A DNA stretch of 64,000 nucleotides from Candidatus Binataceae bacterium (GTDB lineage Bacteria > Desulfobacterota > Binatia > Binatales > Binataceae): positions 62,001 to 126,000 of the forward strand of contig DATGHL010000008.1 of NCBI GenBank assembly GCA_035308025.1, given 5' to 3'. Each line of letters starts with the position of its first letter. Position 1 is the first letter of the stretch. The position numbers and the translations under genes are program-made. Shown in pieces: positions 1 to 9,060 of this stretch. Under the pieces are notes generated by a model that worked only from the letters and a program-made list of their open reading frames with translations, was not told the origin of the DNA and searched no databases.

Positions 1-2
1 GC

Positions 3-224
3 CTTATCTCGAAGCGCTCGGGACGCCATCTGCAAGGCGAGGTGCTGGGTGTGAACCAGTCGGCGCTGGCGCTGGCGCGGATCGTCGGTCCGATCGTGGC
101 GGGGATCCTCTACGATACGAGCGGGCCGCTATCCGCCTACATCGGCGGCGCGTTGGCCGCGATTATCGCGCTCGTAATTGCCGGCGGCATCGACCCCGCC
201 GCATCGGGAGAAGCGTTACGCTAA
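3..224 (+). CDS. MFS transporter, C-terminal end (partial)
   Basis: The reading frame enters from the left edge and ends with TAA at 222-224. The visible ~73 residues hold the conserved late-helix pattern of major facilitator permeases (QGEVLGVNQS, then ALARIVGPIVAGILYD) followed by one last hydrophobic helix (GGALAAIIALVIAGG). It is therefore an inner-membrane secondary transporter of unknown substrate. The next gene overlaps or closely follows its stop codon. Confidence 0.8.
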   Translation, partial: LISKRSGRHLQGEVLGVNQSALALARIVGPIVAGILYDTSGPLSAYIGGALAAIIALVIAGGIDPAASGEALR

Positions 225-280
225 CCAAGATTCTCGTTCTTCATCTATTCGGCGTCGTCTTCTGGGTCGGCAGCCTGCTC

Positions 281-637
281 GTGGTCAGCAGCCTGATGGC
301 GCGCGTAGCCGACGAAGTCGGTGCGGCGCGCGAAGCGCTGATCGTCGCGGCGCGACGGCTGCTCGGGGTCGGCGCGACAATCGGCGCCGCCGTCACGATC
401 CTCTTTGGCATCGGCGCGATCATGACGGAGCCGATCGTGCTCACAGAGGGCTGGCTGCACGCCAAGCTGCTACTGGTATTGATCATGCTCGGATGCCACT
501 TCAGGCTGTACCGCCGCGTCGTCGCACTCGAAAGCGCGCCGGGCTCGGCGACCCGCCGCGAATTCTCGATCCTCCACGGCGTGGTCAGCCTGCTGTTGCT
601 GCTGATTCTCGCGCTGGTCTTGATACGGCCGTTTTGA
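281..637 (+). CDS. HemJ/CopD-like four-helix membrane protein
   Basis: A small all-helical membrane protein with the HemJ (protoporphyrinogen IX oxidase, UPF0093) hallmark TEPIVLTEGWLHAKLLLVLI. HemJ family members act in haem synthesis, and haem/sirohaem genes lie further along the window. The coordinates use the GTG at 281, but family-like sequence (TKILVLHLFGVVFWVGSLLV, including the usual N-terminal histidine) continues in frame upstream to about 218. No ATG/GTG/TTG is found in that upstream stretch, so the true start is unresolved: a rare start codon, coupling to the MFS stop, or an error or mutation. It could also be another CopD-type protein. Confidence 0.65.
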   Translation: MVSSLMARVADEVGAAREALIVAARRLLGVGATIGAAVTILFGIGAIMTEPIVLTEGWLHAKLLLVLIMLGCHFRLYRRVVALESAPGSATRREFSILHGVVSLLLLLILALVLIRPF

Positions 638-640
638 AGT

Positions 641-1828
641 TCATGATGCTGCGCGATATGCGCGATCGGCCGCGGCGAGCGCTGCGCCGCCTGCCAGCTC
701 CATCCCCTGCCTTTTAAGGATCGTCTCGAGCGCGCTCAAAACCAGCGTCACGTTCTGGCGGCGCGACGACTCACTCATCAGGCCGATGCGCCAGACTTTG
801 CCCTTGAAAGGCCCCAGCCCGGCGCCGACTTCGATGTTGAACAGGCGCAGCAGGTCGCCGCGCACTTGCGCGTCGTCGATGCCGTTGGGCACGCGCACCG
901 CGGTCAGTTGCGGCAGGCGGTGACCAACCTGAGCGGCGAGCTCGAGACCCATCGCAACGACTCCCGCCTTGAGCGCATTCGAGTTCACCAGGTGGCGTTT
1001 GAAGCGCGCTTCGAGCCCCTCCTCCGCGATAAGGCGTAAGGCTTCGTGCAGCGCGTAATTCATCGTGATCGGCGCGGTGTGATGATAGACGCGGTCGGCG
1101 CCCCAATAGCGCTCGATGGCGGCGAGATCGAAATACCAGGAACGGCACTTGCTGCGCCGCTCACGCACAGCCTGCATCGCGCGGCTGCTGAAGGTTACAG
1201 GCGCGAGTCCCGGCGGCGCGCCGATGCCTTTTTGCGTGCAGCTATAGCAGGCGTCAACCTGCCAGCGATCGATCTCGACCGGGACACATCCGAGCGAGGT
1301 GACGGCGTCCATCAGAAAAAGCGCGCCGTGGCGATGCGATATCCCGCCCAACTCAGCGACCGGCTGATAGACCCCGGTCGAAGTCTCGGCATGGACCACG
1401 ACGAGTAATTTCGGCTTGCGCGCCGCCTTGAGCGCCGCTTCAAGACGCTCCGGCTCGACGATGCGGCCCCATTCCGCCTCGACTCGGGTGACCTTGGCGC
1501 CGAGGCGGCCGGCCGCGTCGGCCGCGCGCTCGCCAAAGACCCCGTTGACCCCGACGATCACTTCATCGCCGTCTTCGATCAGGTTGACGAGCGCCGTCTC
1601 CATCCCGGCCGAGCCAGTACCCGAGACTGGAAAAGTGATGTCGTTGGCGGTCTGGAAAGTCTCGCGCAGGAGAGTCTTGATCTCTTCCATGATTTTGACG
1701 AAGTCCGGATCGAGATGACCGACCACCGGCGACAGCAGCGCTTTCATCACGCGCGGATGAATATTCGAGGGGCCGGGGCCGAGCAGGATGCGCGCGGCCG
1801 GATTAAGTTCAGGAATGGAAATCGGCAC
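641..1828 (-). CDS. Class V PLP aminotransferase (alanine/serine-glyoxylate type)
   Basis: A 395-aa fold-type I aminotransferase of the AGXT/SgaA group. It has the substrate-loop SGTGSAGMETAL near residues 69-80, the PLP-aspartate segment FLMDAVTSLG at 171-180 and the Schiff-base lysine in SCTQKGIGAPPGL (about K200). The family transfers an amino group from alanine or serine to glyoxylate, giving glycine. It is divergent from glcDEF, whose product is glyoxylate, which supports a glyoxylate-detoxifying or assimilating role. The exact amino donor cannot be read from sequence. It converges with the HemJ-like gene, with only 3 bp between the stops. Confidence 0.88.
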   Translation of the reverse strand: MPISIPELNPAARILLGPGPSNIHPRVMKALLSPVVGHLDPDFVKIMEEIKTLLRETFQTANDITFPVSGTGSAGMETALVNLIEDGDEVIVGVNGVFGERAADAAGRLGAKVTRVEAEWGRIVEPERLEAALKAARKPKLLVVVHAETSTGVYQPVAELGGISHRHGALFLMDAVTSLGCVPVEIDRWQVDACYSCTQKGIGAPPGLAPVTFSSRAMQAVRERRSKCRSWYFDLAAIERYWGADRVYHHTAPITMNYALHEALRLIAEEGLEARFKRHLVNSNALKAGVVAMGLELAAQVGHRLPQLTAVRVPNGIDDAQVRGDLLRLFNIEVGAGLGPFKGKVWRIGLMSESSRRQNVTLVLSALETILKRQGMELAGGAALAAADRAYRAAS

Positions 1829-1992
1829 AGATTACATCTCCCTTGTCGAGCGCTGCGAAGCGGCCGCGTGACGAATCATCCGCCAACGCGCTCAACGTCC
1901 GCCGCGTTATTATTCCCGCTCAAGGCCTGAAGGCAAAGCACCGACTACCTGGCTGGCCGGGCTTCCCCTGGTTCATGCTAGAGTGGCCGCCG

Positions 1993-3441
1993 ATGCAGAT
2001 GGAACGGCACAGCCCCATCACACCCGATGTCGTCGCCGGCTTGCGGGAAATCCTCGGCGCCGACGGAATCGTTTCGCGCCCGAGCGAACTCAAGGTCTAC
2101 GAGTGCGACGGCTGGACGATGGAGAAGAGCATCCCGGAGCTGCTGCTGCGGCCCCGTTCGACTGCCGACGTCAGCGCTGTGCTGCGCATCCTGGACCGTC
2201 ACGGAATCGCTTTCGTGCCGCGCGGCGCCGGCACCGGATTGTCGGGCGGCTGCCTGCCGCTCGACGCGCCAATCATGATTTGCACCTCGCGCATGAATCG
2301 CATCCTCGAGATTGATCTGGCCAATCGGCGCATCGAGGTCGAAAGCGGCGTAGTCAACCTCAACGTCACCAACGCAGTGAAGGCGGCGGGCTATTTTTAC
2401 GCACCCGACCCGTCGTCGCAGGCGGCGTGCACGATCGGGGGCAATATCGCGGAGAATTCGGGCGGGCCGCACACGCTCAAATACGGCGTCACGACCAATC
2501 ACGTCCTCGGCCTCGAACTGGTCCTGCCCGACGGCGAAATCGTCGAGCTCGGCGGTCCAGCGGAGGAACTCTGCGGCTACGATCTGGTCGGCACCGTGGT
2601 CGGCGCAGAGGGCACCGTGGGCATCGTCACGCGGGCGACGCTGCGGCTCTCGCGCGCACCTGAGGCGCATTGCACGATGCTCGCCGTATTCGACGAGGTC
2701 GCGGCCGCCACGCACGCGGTCTCGGCGGTTATCGCGCACGGGATCATTCCGGGCGCAATCGAGATGATGGACCGGCTGATCATCCGCGCGGTCGAGGAAG
2801 CATTCGCGGTGGGGCTGCCAACCGATGCCGGCGCGGTCCTGATTATCGAACTCGACGGGCTCGCTGCGGGAATCGAGGAGCACGCGGTGCAGGTGCGCGA
2901 ACTGATGCGGGCCGGCGGCGCGCGCGAGGTCCGCCTGGCGCGCGACGAGCACGAGCGCACGATGCTGTGGAAAGCGCGCAAGCGCGCGTTCGGCGCGGTC
3001 GGACGGCTCGCGCCCAACTATGCGACGCACGACGGCGTGGTGCCGCGCACCCGCCTGCCGGAGATTCTCGAGCGGATCGTCGCGATCAGCGCGCGCCATC
3101 AGCTCAAGATCGGCAACGTCTTCCACGCCGGCGACGGCAACATTCATCCGATCGTGCTTTACGACGAGCGTGATTCGGATCAGGTTCGGCGCGTGATCGC
3201 AGCCGGCCATGATATTCTCGCAGCCTGTATCGAGCTGGGCGGTAGCCTTACGGGCGAGCACGGAATCGGCGTCGAGAAGATCCATGAGATGCCGATGCTG
3301 TTCTCGCCAGACGATCTACTGGTGATGAGTGAATTGCGCCGAGTCTTCGATCCCGCTGAACGCTCCAATCCGAACAAAGTGATCCCGCGTCCGGGCGGAT
3401 GCGTTGAAGTCGCCATGCCGCGGCGTCAAGTTGCCCTCTGA
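1993..3441 (+). CDS. glcD: Glycolate oxidase FAD subunit GlcD
   Basis: A ~482-aa FAD-linked oxidase of the PCMH/VAO fold, close to the length of E. coli GlcD (499 aa). The FAD-binding loops are visible: VPRGAGTGLSGG, then GGNIAENSGGPHTLKYGVT. The C-terminal substrate domain carries VFHAGDGNIHP and GGSLTGEHGIG. It oxidises glycolate to glyoxylate together with GlcE and GlcF. I chose the ATG at 1993 because residues after it match the family; an in-frame ATG at 1975 is also possible. glcD, glcE and glcF are spaced by about 10 bp and form one operon. Confidence 0.93.
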   Translation: MQMERHSPITPDVVAGLREILGADGIVSRPSELKVYECDGWTMEKSIPELLLRPRSTADVSAVLRILDRHGIAFVPRGAGTGLSGGCLPLDAPIMICTSRMNRILEIDLANRRIEVESGVVNLNVTNAVKAAGYFYAPDPSSQAACTIGGNIAENSGGPHTLKYGVTTNHVLGLELVLPDGEIVELGGPAEELCGYDLVGTVVGAEGTVGIVTRATLRLSRAPEAHCTMLAVFDEVAAATHAVSAVIAHGIIPGAIEMMDRLIIRAVEEAFAVGLPTDAGAVLIIELDGLAAGIEEHAVQVRELMRAGGAREVRLARDEHERTMLWKARKRAFGAVGRLAPNYATHDGVVPRTRLPEILERIVAISARHQLKIGNVFHAGDGNIHPIVLYDERDSDQVRRVIAAGHDILAACIELGGSLTGEHGIGVEKIHEMPMLFSPDDLLVMSELRRVFDPAERSNPNKVIPRPGGCVEVAMPRRQVAL

Positions 3442-3450
3442 ACCGATCCG

Positions 3451-4707
3451 ATGCCGCCTCCTGACGCCTCCCGTCTCGCCACTGACTTTGCCGCGTTGAT
3501 CGGCGCCGATCGCGTGCGCCTCGCCCAGGAGCGGGAAGCTGCGGCCGCTGAGATCGTCGTCGAACCTGAAAACACGGAAGAGATTGCCGAGATTGTCCGC
3601 AGATGCGAGCGCGACCGCATCGCGCTCGCGCCGGTCGGTGCGATGCGTACGCAGAGCTTCATAAGCCGCGTGCCAGTGGGCGTGTCGCTGACGCGCATGA
3701 ACCGGGTCGTCGCCTACGAACCCAACGATATGACCGTCGTCGCCGAGGCGGGCGTAACGCTGGGCAGCTTCAACCAGATGGCCGCGCAGCGTGGACAGCG
3801 CTTACCCGCCGATCCGCCGGCGCCGGAGTTGACGACCTTAGGCTCGCTGATTGCGGGCGCGAAGGCCGGCCCGCTGCGTCTGAGCGAGGGCACGATTCGC
3901 GATCTCTTGATCGGCATCCGCTTCGTCGGGCACGGCGGGCGGATGGTTCACGCGGGCGGCCGGGTCGTCAAAAATGTCGCCGGCTATGACCTGATGAAGT
4001 TGCTGACCGGTTCGTTCGGCACACTCGGGATCATCACCGAGGCAGCGTGCAAAACCCGCCCCATTCCGCCCGACTATCATCTCGCGGTCGCAGGCTTCCC
4101 TACGCTCGACGCAGCTTTCGAAGCCGCGCAAAAGTCTGAACGCGCCGCTGCGCTGTTTCATTGCGAGGTGCTCAGTCGCGAGCGCGCGGGAGAGTTTTCC
4201 GAGGATGGCAAATTCGCCCTGCTCGCTGGCTTCGGCGGAATCCGTCCCGAGGTTGAGCATCAGCGGACAGCTCTGTTGACGACGCTCGGTCCCGCTACGC
4301 GAATCTGCGAAGGCGCCGAAGCGGACGCTGCCTATCGATCACTGCGTGATCGGGAGCCGGAGCCCGGCGCTATCGCGGCACAGATCGCTGTACCGCCCGC
4401 TGAACTGGCGCAGTGCCTGGAGGCTTGTGGGAGTGAGTTCCGCGCACATGCATTGAACGGCGTCGCGCAGCTCTGGAGCGCAGCCGAGGACTTCGAGCGC
4501 GAGCGCGGTTTCGTCGCGAAATGGCGTGCTATCGCGCATGGCGCGCGCGGCCATCTGCGCCTGATCGCGGCGCCTGCGAACCTGCGCCGAGAGCTCGCGA
4601 TCTTCGACGCGCCGCCCCCTCCGGCGCTGGCGCTCATGCGGCGGCTCAAAGCCGCTTTCGATCCGCACAACGTCTTCAATCCGAATTGCTTCGTCGGCGG
4701 GCTCTGA
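3451..4707 (+). CDS. glcE: Glycolate oxidase subunit GlcE
   Basis: A 418-aa FAD-binding PCMH-type protein lying between glcD and glcF, slightly longer than E. coli GlcE (350 aa). The family features are ALAPVGAMRTQSF, the segment VAEAGVTLGSFNQMAAQRGQ, DPPAPELTTLGSLIAGAKAG and GGRVVKNVAGYDLMKLLTGS. The C-terminal FDPHNVFNPNCF is typical of these dehydrogenases. It is a partner of GlcD and GlcF in the membrane-associated glycolate dehydrogenase. It starts 10 bp after the glcD stop. Confidence 0.92.
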   Translation: MPPPDASRLATDFAALIGADRVRLAQEREAAAAEIVVEPENTEEIAEIVRRCERDRIALAPVGAMRTQSFISRVPVGVSLTRMNRVVAYEPNDMTVVAEAGVTLGSFNQMAAQRGQRLPADPPAPELTTLGSLIAGAKAGPLRLSEGTIRDLLIGIRFVGHGGRMVHAGGRVVKNVAGYDLMKLLTGSFGTLGIITEAACKTRPIPPDYHLAVAGFPTLDAAFEAAQKSERAAALFHCEVLSRERAGEFSEDGKFALLAGFGGIRPEVEHQRTALLTTLGPATRICEGAEADAAYRSLRDREPEPGAIAAQIAVPPAELAQCLEACGSEFRAHALNGVAQLWSAAEDFERERGFVAKWRAIAHGARGHLRLIAAPANLRRELAIFDAPPPPALALMRRLKAAFDPHNVFNPNCFVGGL

Positions 4708-4717
4708 GAGCATCAAG

Positions 4718-6073
4718 ATGGCATCCGCGCCAAATCCGTCATCAGCGCCGCGACTAGAAACCCTTAATCCGATGCAGCGTCCGATCAAAGACGTCGTGGA
4801 CTATGAATTGCTCTTTGACTGCGTGCATTGCGGCCTGTGCCTCGAGGCCTGCCCGACCTACGTGTTGACGCGCGCCGAAATGGATTCGCCGCGCGGCCGC
4901 ATCTACTTGATGAAGGCGCTGGCGGAGGGAGCTCTCGAACTCGACGCCGACGCCGTGCGCCATCTCGACCTCTGCCTGGAGTGCCGCGGCTGCGAAACGG
5001 CGTGTCCCTCCGGCGTCCGCTATGGACGTTTGATCGAGAAGGCGCGGGTTTACGTCGAGCGCAATTGGCGTCGCAGTTTGTTCGAGCGCCTGCGCAATCG
5101 CGCGATCGGCGCGGTTTTCCCCTACCCCGGCCGGCTGCGGCTCCTGCTCACACCACTGAAGCTGATCGAACGCGCGGGCTTGCGTCCTCTGCTGCAGCGC
5201 TTCGCACCGGCCGGGCTGAGAAACTGGATCGAATTGTTGCCCGCGCTCAATCCAGCCAACGCGCCGGTTTTTCCGGCGATCGCACCCGCGCCAGTACCCG
5301 CCGGCACGATCAGCAAGTCTGTCGTCGTTCACCATGGCTGCGTCGCGCAAGTGCTGACGCCATCGGAGAATCGCAACAGCGAGGCGGCGCTGCGCGCGGC
5401 CGGCTATCGCGTCGCACAGCTTAGGCAGACGGTCTGCTGCGGCGCGCTCGACATCCACAACGGTAATCGCGCCCGAGCGTTGGAATTCGCGCGAATCAAT
5501 GTTCGCGAATTCAAGCGCTCCGGCGCGGACGCAATCATCTCGGCGGCCTCGGGATGCTCGGCAGTGATCGCGAGCTATGGCGAATGGCTCAAGCATGACG
5601 CGGAACTAGCCGGCGCCGCACAGGAGATGGCATCACGCGTCGCCGATCTGAGCTCGCTCATGCTTGACGGCTCCAAAGTCTTCACGCGGGAGTTTCCCGC
5701 GACCGTCACGTATCACGACTCCTGTCATCTGGCGCATGGCCTTGGAGTCCGCGAGGCTCCGCGCACGTTGCTGCGGTCGATTCCCGGGGTGCGGCTGATC
5801 GAGCTTCCCGAAGCGGACCTCTGCTGCGGGTCGGCGGGCAGCTACAACCTGACCGAACCGGCAATGGCGCAGGCGCTGGCGCGGCGCAAGGCCGACAATA
5901 TCCTCGCTACCGGCGCGGACTATGTAATTTTGTCGAATCCCGGATGTGAGTTTCAGATCGCAGCTGAGTTAAATCGGCGCGGCGCCAAGGTCCGCGTCAT
6001 CCATCTGGCCGATTTTCTGGCGCTCGCCGCGGCAGGCGCCGAGCCGAGTACGCCTGCCACCCTTACGGAGTGA
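4718..6073 (+). CDS. glcF: Glycolate oxidase iron-sulfur subunit GlcF
   Basis: A 451-aa protein with two 4Fe-4S ferredoxin motifs, CVHCGLCLEACPTY near residue 35 and CLECRGCETACPSGV near residue 85. Two CCG domains follow (CCGALDIHNG near 240, CCGSAGSYNL near 368), which in this family bind further FeS or haem-related centres. It passes electrons from the GlcD flavin to the respiratory chain. E. coli GlcF is 407 aa, so the extra N-terminal ~18 residues suggest that the ATG at 4772 could be the real start. It is the last gene of glcDEF. Confidence 0.93.
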   Translation: MASAPNPSSAPRLETLNPMQRPIKDVVDYELLFDCVHCGLCLEACPTYVLTRAEMDSPRGRIYLMKALAEGALELDADAVRHLDLCLECRGCETACPSGVRYGRLIEKARVYVERNWRRSLFERLRNRAIGAVFPYPGRLRLLLTPLKLIERAGLRPLLQRFAPAGLRNWIELLPALNPANAPVFPAIAPAPVPAGTISKSVVVHHGCVAQVLTPSENRNSEAALRAAGYRVAQLRQTVCCGALDIHNGNRARALEFARINVREFKRSGADAIISAASGCSAVIASYGEWLKHDAELAGAAQEMASRVADLSSLMLDGSKVFTREFPATVTYHDSCHLAHGLGVREAPRTLLRSIPGVRLIELPEADLCCGSAGSYNLTEPAMAQALARRKADNILATGADYVILSNPGCEFQIAAELNRRGAKVRVIHLADFLALAAAGAEPSTPATLTE

Positions 6074-6125
6074 TCTCGCGCGGCGCGCGCGCGGCAGTCA
6101 TGCTTGAGGCCAGGAAAGCACGATT

Positions 6126-7694
6126 ATGGCTGAATCGCGCGGCAGGGCTTACGGAAGAGTCTATCTGATCGGCGCCGGGCCGGGCGCGCCGGATCTCATC
6201 ACAATGCGCGGGGCGCGCCTCCTCGGCGCGGCCGAGGTCGTCGTCTACGACAGTCTGGTTTCGCTGGAGTTGCTGAAACTTGCGCCGGCCGAAGCCGAGC
6301 GCATTCACGCCGGCAAGCGCGGCGGCAATGAACATAGCGCCGATCAGAACGCGATCAACGCGATCCTGATCGAACGCGCGCGTCAAGGCAAAAAGGTGGT
6401 TCGCCTCAAGGGCGGCGACCCGTTTATTTTTGGCCGCGGCGGCGAGGAGGCCGAGGCTCTCGCTGACGCCGGCATCGCGTTCGAGATTGTTCCCGGCGTC
6501 ACCTCCGCGATCGCGGTGCCCGCCTTCGCCGGCATCCCGGTCACGCATCGCGACTACGGTTCGTTCGTGGTCATCGTGACCGGCCATGAGGAGCCAGCGC
6601 GCGATCGTGCTGAGGCGATTCCCTGGCGCGAAGCTATACCCTGGGATGACCTCGCACGCGCCGTCAGCCGGCGCGGGACGCTCGTCATCCTGATGGCGGC
6701 GGCGCGGATGCGCGCGACGCTCGCCCGCCTGTCGGCGGCCGGCCTTCCCGAATCGACCCCGGCTGCGGCGATTCAATGGGGCGCGACCGCCGCTCAGCGC
6801 ACCGTCCTCGCCACCCTCGCGACCCTCGCCGGCGAAGCTGAGCGCGAGCAACTCGTCGCTCCCGCGGTGGTCGTGGTCGGCGAATGCGCACGGCTGCGCG
6901 AAGATCTGGCTTGGTTCGAGCGAATGCCGCTCTTTGGCCGGCGGATCGTCGTAACGCGCGCGGCCGCGAAGGCGACGCGCTTCGCCGCCCACCTGCGCGC
7001 GCTCGGCGCCGACGCGATCGAGTTTCCGACGATCGCATCCGCGCCGCCTTCGAGCTATCAACAACTCGATCAGGCGCTCGCCGACGCCAGCTCCTTCGAC
7101 TGGATTATTTTCACCAGCGCGACCGGGGTTAACGCCTTTGTCGAGCGGATGCGCACACTGGGCCTCGATCTGCGCGCGCTGGGAAAAAGCGCTCTCGCCG
7201 CGATCGGTCCGGCCACCGCGGCGCGGCTGCGCCATCACGCGCTTAAGGTCGCCGCGATGCCCTCCGAGTATCGCGCCGAGGCGCTCATCGACGCGATCGG
7301 CGTCGAGCGCATCGGCGGCGCGCGTTTCCTGATTCCTCGCGCCGAGGTCGCCCGCGAAATTCTCCCCGAGCTTTTGCTGCGCCACGGCGCGCATGAGGTC
7401 GTCGTCGCCCCGGCTTATCGCACGGTGGCGCCGCCCGCCGCCGACTCGGCCGCGCTGCGCGAGCGCCTAGCCGCGGGTGCGATCGATCTTGTGACCTTCA
7501 CCAGCTCCAGCACGGTGACGAATTTTGTGGCGCTGATCGGCGACCTGAGCCCGCTGCCGAAGGCCGCCGCGATCGGCCCGATCACCGCCGCCACCGCTCG
7601 CGCCTGCGGCTTCGACGTCATAGCCAGTCCTGCGACCTACACCGTCGCGGAGCTCACCAACGCGATTGTCGCCTGCTTCAAACACCCCGTATAA
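6126..7694 (+). CDS. Fused uroporphyrinogen-III C-methyltransferase / uroporphyrinogen-III synthase
   Basis: Residues 1-265 are a SUMT/CobA methyltransferase: [18 protein letters not shown], the [16 protein letters not shown] loop, and [20 protein letters not shown]. Residues ~270-522 are a HemD uroporphyrinogen-III synthase (GRRIVVTRA, then [14 protein letters not shown] and [13 protein letters not shown]). One chain thus makes uroporphyrinogen III and methylates it to precorrin-2, the branch to sirohaem and cobalamin. This fusion order is known in several phyla. hemB follows 38 bp downstream and probably shares its transcript. Confidence 0.92.
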   Translation: MAESRGRAYGRVYLIGAGPGAPDLITMRGARLLGAAEVVVYDSLVSLELLKLAPAEAERIHAGKRGGNEHSADQNAINAILIERARQGKKVVRLKGGDPFIFGRGGEEAEALADAGIAFEIVPGVTSAIAVPAFAGIPVTHRDYGSFVVIVTGHEEPARDRAEAIPWREAIPWDDLARAVSRRGTLVILMAAARMRATLARLSAAGLPESTPAAAIQWGATAAQRTVLATLATLAGEAEREQLVAPAVVVVGECARLREDLAWFERMPLFGRRIVVTRAAAKATRFAAHLRALGADAIEFPTIASAPPSSYQQLDQALADASSFDWIIFTSATGVNAFVERMRTLGLDLRALGKSALAAIGPATAARLRHHALKVAAMPSEYRAEALIDAIGVERIGGARFLIPRAEVAREILPELLLRHGAHEVVVAPAYRTVAPPAADSAALRERLAAGAIDLVTFTSSSTVTNFVALIGDLSPLPKAAAIGPITAATARACGFDVIASPATYTVAELTNAIVACFKHPV

Positions 7695-7732
7695 TCTCCC
7701 TTAAGCGCAGCCTGCTGCGCAGGTGATCCGCG

Positions 7733-8704
7733 ATGGCATTTCCGATTAATCGGCCGCGACGGCTCCGCCGCACCGAGACTCTCCGCCGGATGGTGCGCGA
7801 GATCCGCCTGGCGCCTGACGATCTGATCCAGCCCTACTTCGTCTGCCCAGGCCGCGACGTGCGCAAGCCGATCGCCGCGATGCCCGGCGTCGCCCAGCTC
7901 TCAGTCGATAACGTCGTCCGCGAGGCGCGCGAAGCTTGGTCAGCCGGCATTCCTGCGATCATTCTATTCGGCATCCCGACCCGCAAAGACGCCGTGGGCA
8001 GCGAAGCCTGGAACGACGACGGCGAGGTCCAGCGCGCGACTCGCGAAATCAAGGAGCAGGTTCCCGGGCTTGCCGTCATCACCGACGTCTGCATGTGCGA
8101 GTACACCGATCATGGCCACTGCGGCGCCGTCGCCGGCAACGACGTCGACAACGACGCGACGCTCGATCTGTTGGTGCGTGAGGCGCTGTCTCACGCGCGC
8201 GCCGGCGCCGACATGGTCGCCCCGTCAGACATGATGGACGGACGCGTCGGCGCGATCCGCGCCGCTCTCGACGCCGAGGGCTTTAGCCACCTCCCGATCA
8301 TGGCCTACTCGGCCAAGTTCGCGTCGGCCTTTTACGGTCCGTTTCGCGAAGCCGCCGAGTCCGCGCCGCAGTTCGGCGATCGCCGTTCTTATCAGATGGA
8401 TCCGCCCAACGGTGACGAGGCGATGCGCGAAATCGCGCTCGATCTCGACGAAGGCGCGGACATCGTGATGGTCAAGCCGGCGCTGGCTTATCTCGATCTG
8501 ATCTGGCGGGCGAAGCACGAATTTCAGGTTCCGGTCGCGGCATACAATGTCTCGGGCGAATACGCCATGATCCGCGCGGCGGGCCTCAACGGCTGGCTCG
8601 ACGAAGAACGCGCCACGCTCGAGGTTCTTACTTCGATCAAGCGCGCCGGTGCCGACCTGATCCTCACCTACTTCGCGACCAATGTTGCCCGCCGCCTGCG
8701 CTGA
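7733..8704 (+). CDS. hemB: Delta-aminolevulinic acid dehydratase (porphobilinogen synthase)
   Basis: A 323-aa enzyme that condenses two 5-aminolevulinates into porphobilinogen in the cytosol. The catalytic Schiff-base lysines are K195 ([12 protein letters not shown]) and K248 ([12 protein letters not shown]). The zinc-site cysteines C120, C122 and C130 ([14 protein letters not shown]) are all present, so it is a zinc-type enzyme. Length and residue numbering match the family closely. It is downstream of the CobA-HemD fusion. Confidence 0.96.
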   Translation: MAFPINRPRRLRRTETLRRMVREIRLAPDDLIQPYFVCPGRDVRKPIAAMPGVAQLSVDNVVREAREAWSAGIPAIILFGIPTRKDAVGSEAWNDDGEVQRATREIKEQVPGLAVITDVCMCEYTDHGHCGAVAGNDVDNDATLDLLVREALSHARAGADMVAPSDMMDGRVGAIRAALDAEGFSHLPIMAYSAKFASAFYGPFREAAESAPQFGDRRSYQMDPPNGDEAMREIALDLDEGADIVMVKPALAYLDLIWRAKHEFQVPVAAYNVSGEYAMIRAAGLNGWLDEERATLEVLTSIKRAGADLILTYFATNVARRLR

Positions 8705-8755
8705 TCGACGATCCTGAGGTTGGCGGGTCCAAAGCAGGCGCGCCGCGCATCGAAG

Positions 8756-8986
8756 TTAGTCGATAACCTTCAAGTCGCGCAGGCGCGGCGCGATCTCGCG
8801 GTCAAAGCGCTCGAGGTCGCCGTAGTAATCCTCCAGGCACATCAGAGCGCCCTCGATCCCGAGGTCATAGGTCCAGTCGTCCAGCACCCGCTTGCGCGTG
8901 CTGATTGAAGCCGTATAGCTGCAGTTTGGCATGAACAGCCCAAGCTGCAGCGGCAGCCGCCCCTCGGTTAACCTCCGTGATGACAC
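8756..8986 (-). pseudogene. LLM flavin-dependent oxidoreductase with large internal deletion
   Basis: A 76-aa ORF joins two ends of a normally ~350-aa luciferase-like monooxygenase. Residues ~12-43 (LPLQLGLFMPNCSYTASIST and the following DDWTYD) match the family's N-terminal first strand. Residues ~44-76 (GIEGALMCLEDYYGDLERF) match its C-terminal helix region. The middle, with the flavin and substrate sites, is absent and the join is in frame. The product cannot form the TIM barrel, so I call it a deletion remnant. GTG start at 8986. Confidence 0.6.
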
Positions 8987-9060
8987 CCAAAACCTCGCCG
9001 CCAGAAATTACCACCAGCGGGACGTGGTCTCAACGGCGGGTGCTCCCGACTACCTACTAC

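Noticed and set aside
1978-3285. 435-aa ORF antisense to glcD
   Set aside because: It is a low-complexity Arg/Asp/Ala-rich shadow of a clear glcD gene.
6063-7394. 443-aa ORF antisense to the CobA-HemD fusion
   Set aside because: No family features, and it lies wholly over a strongly supported gene.
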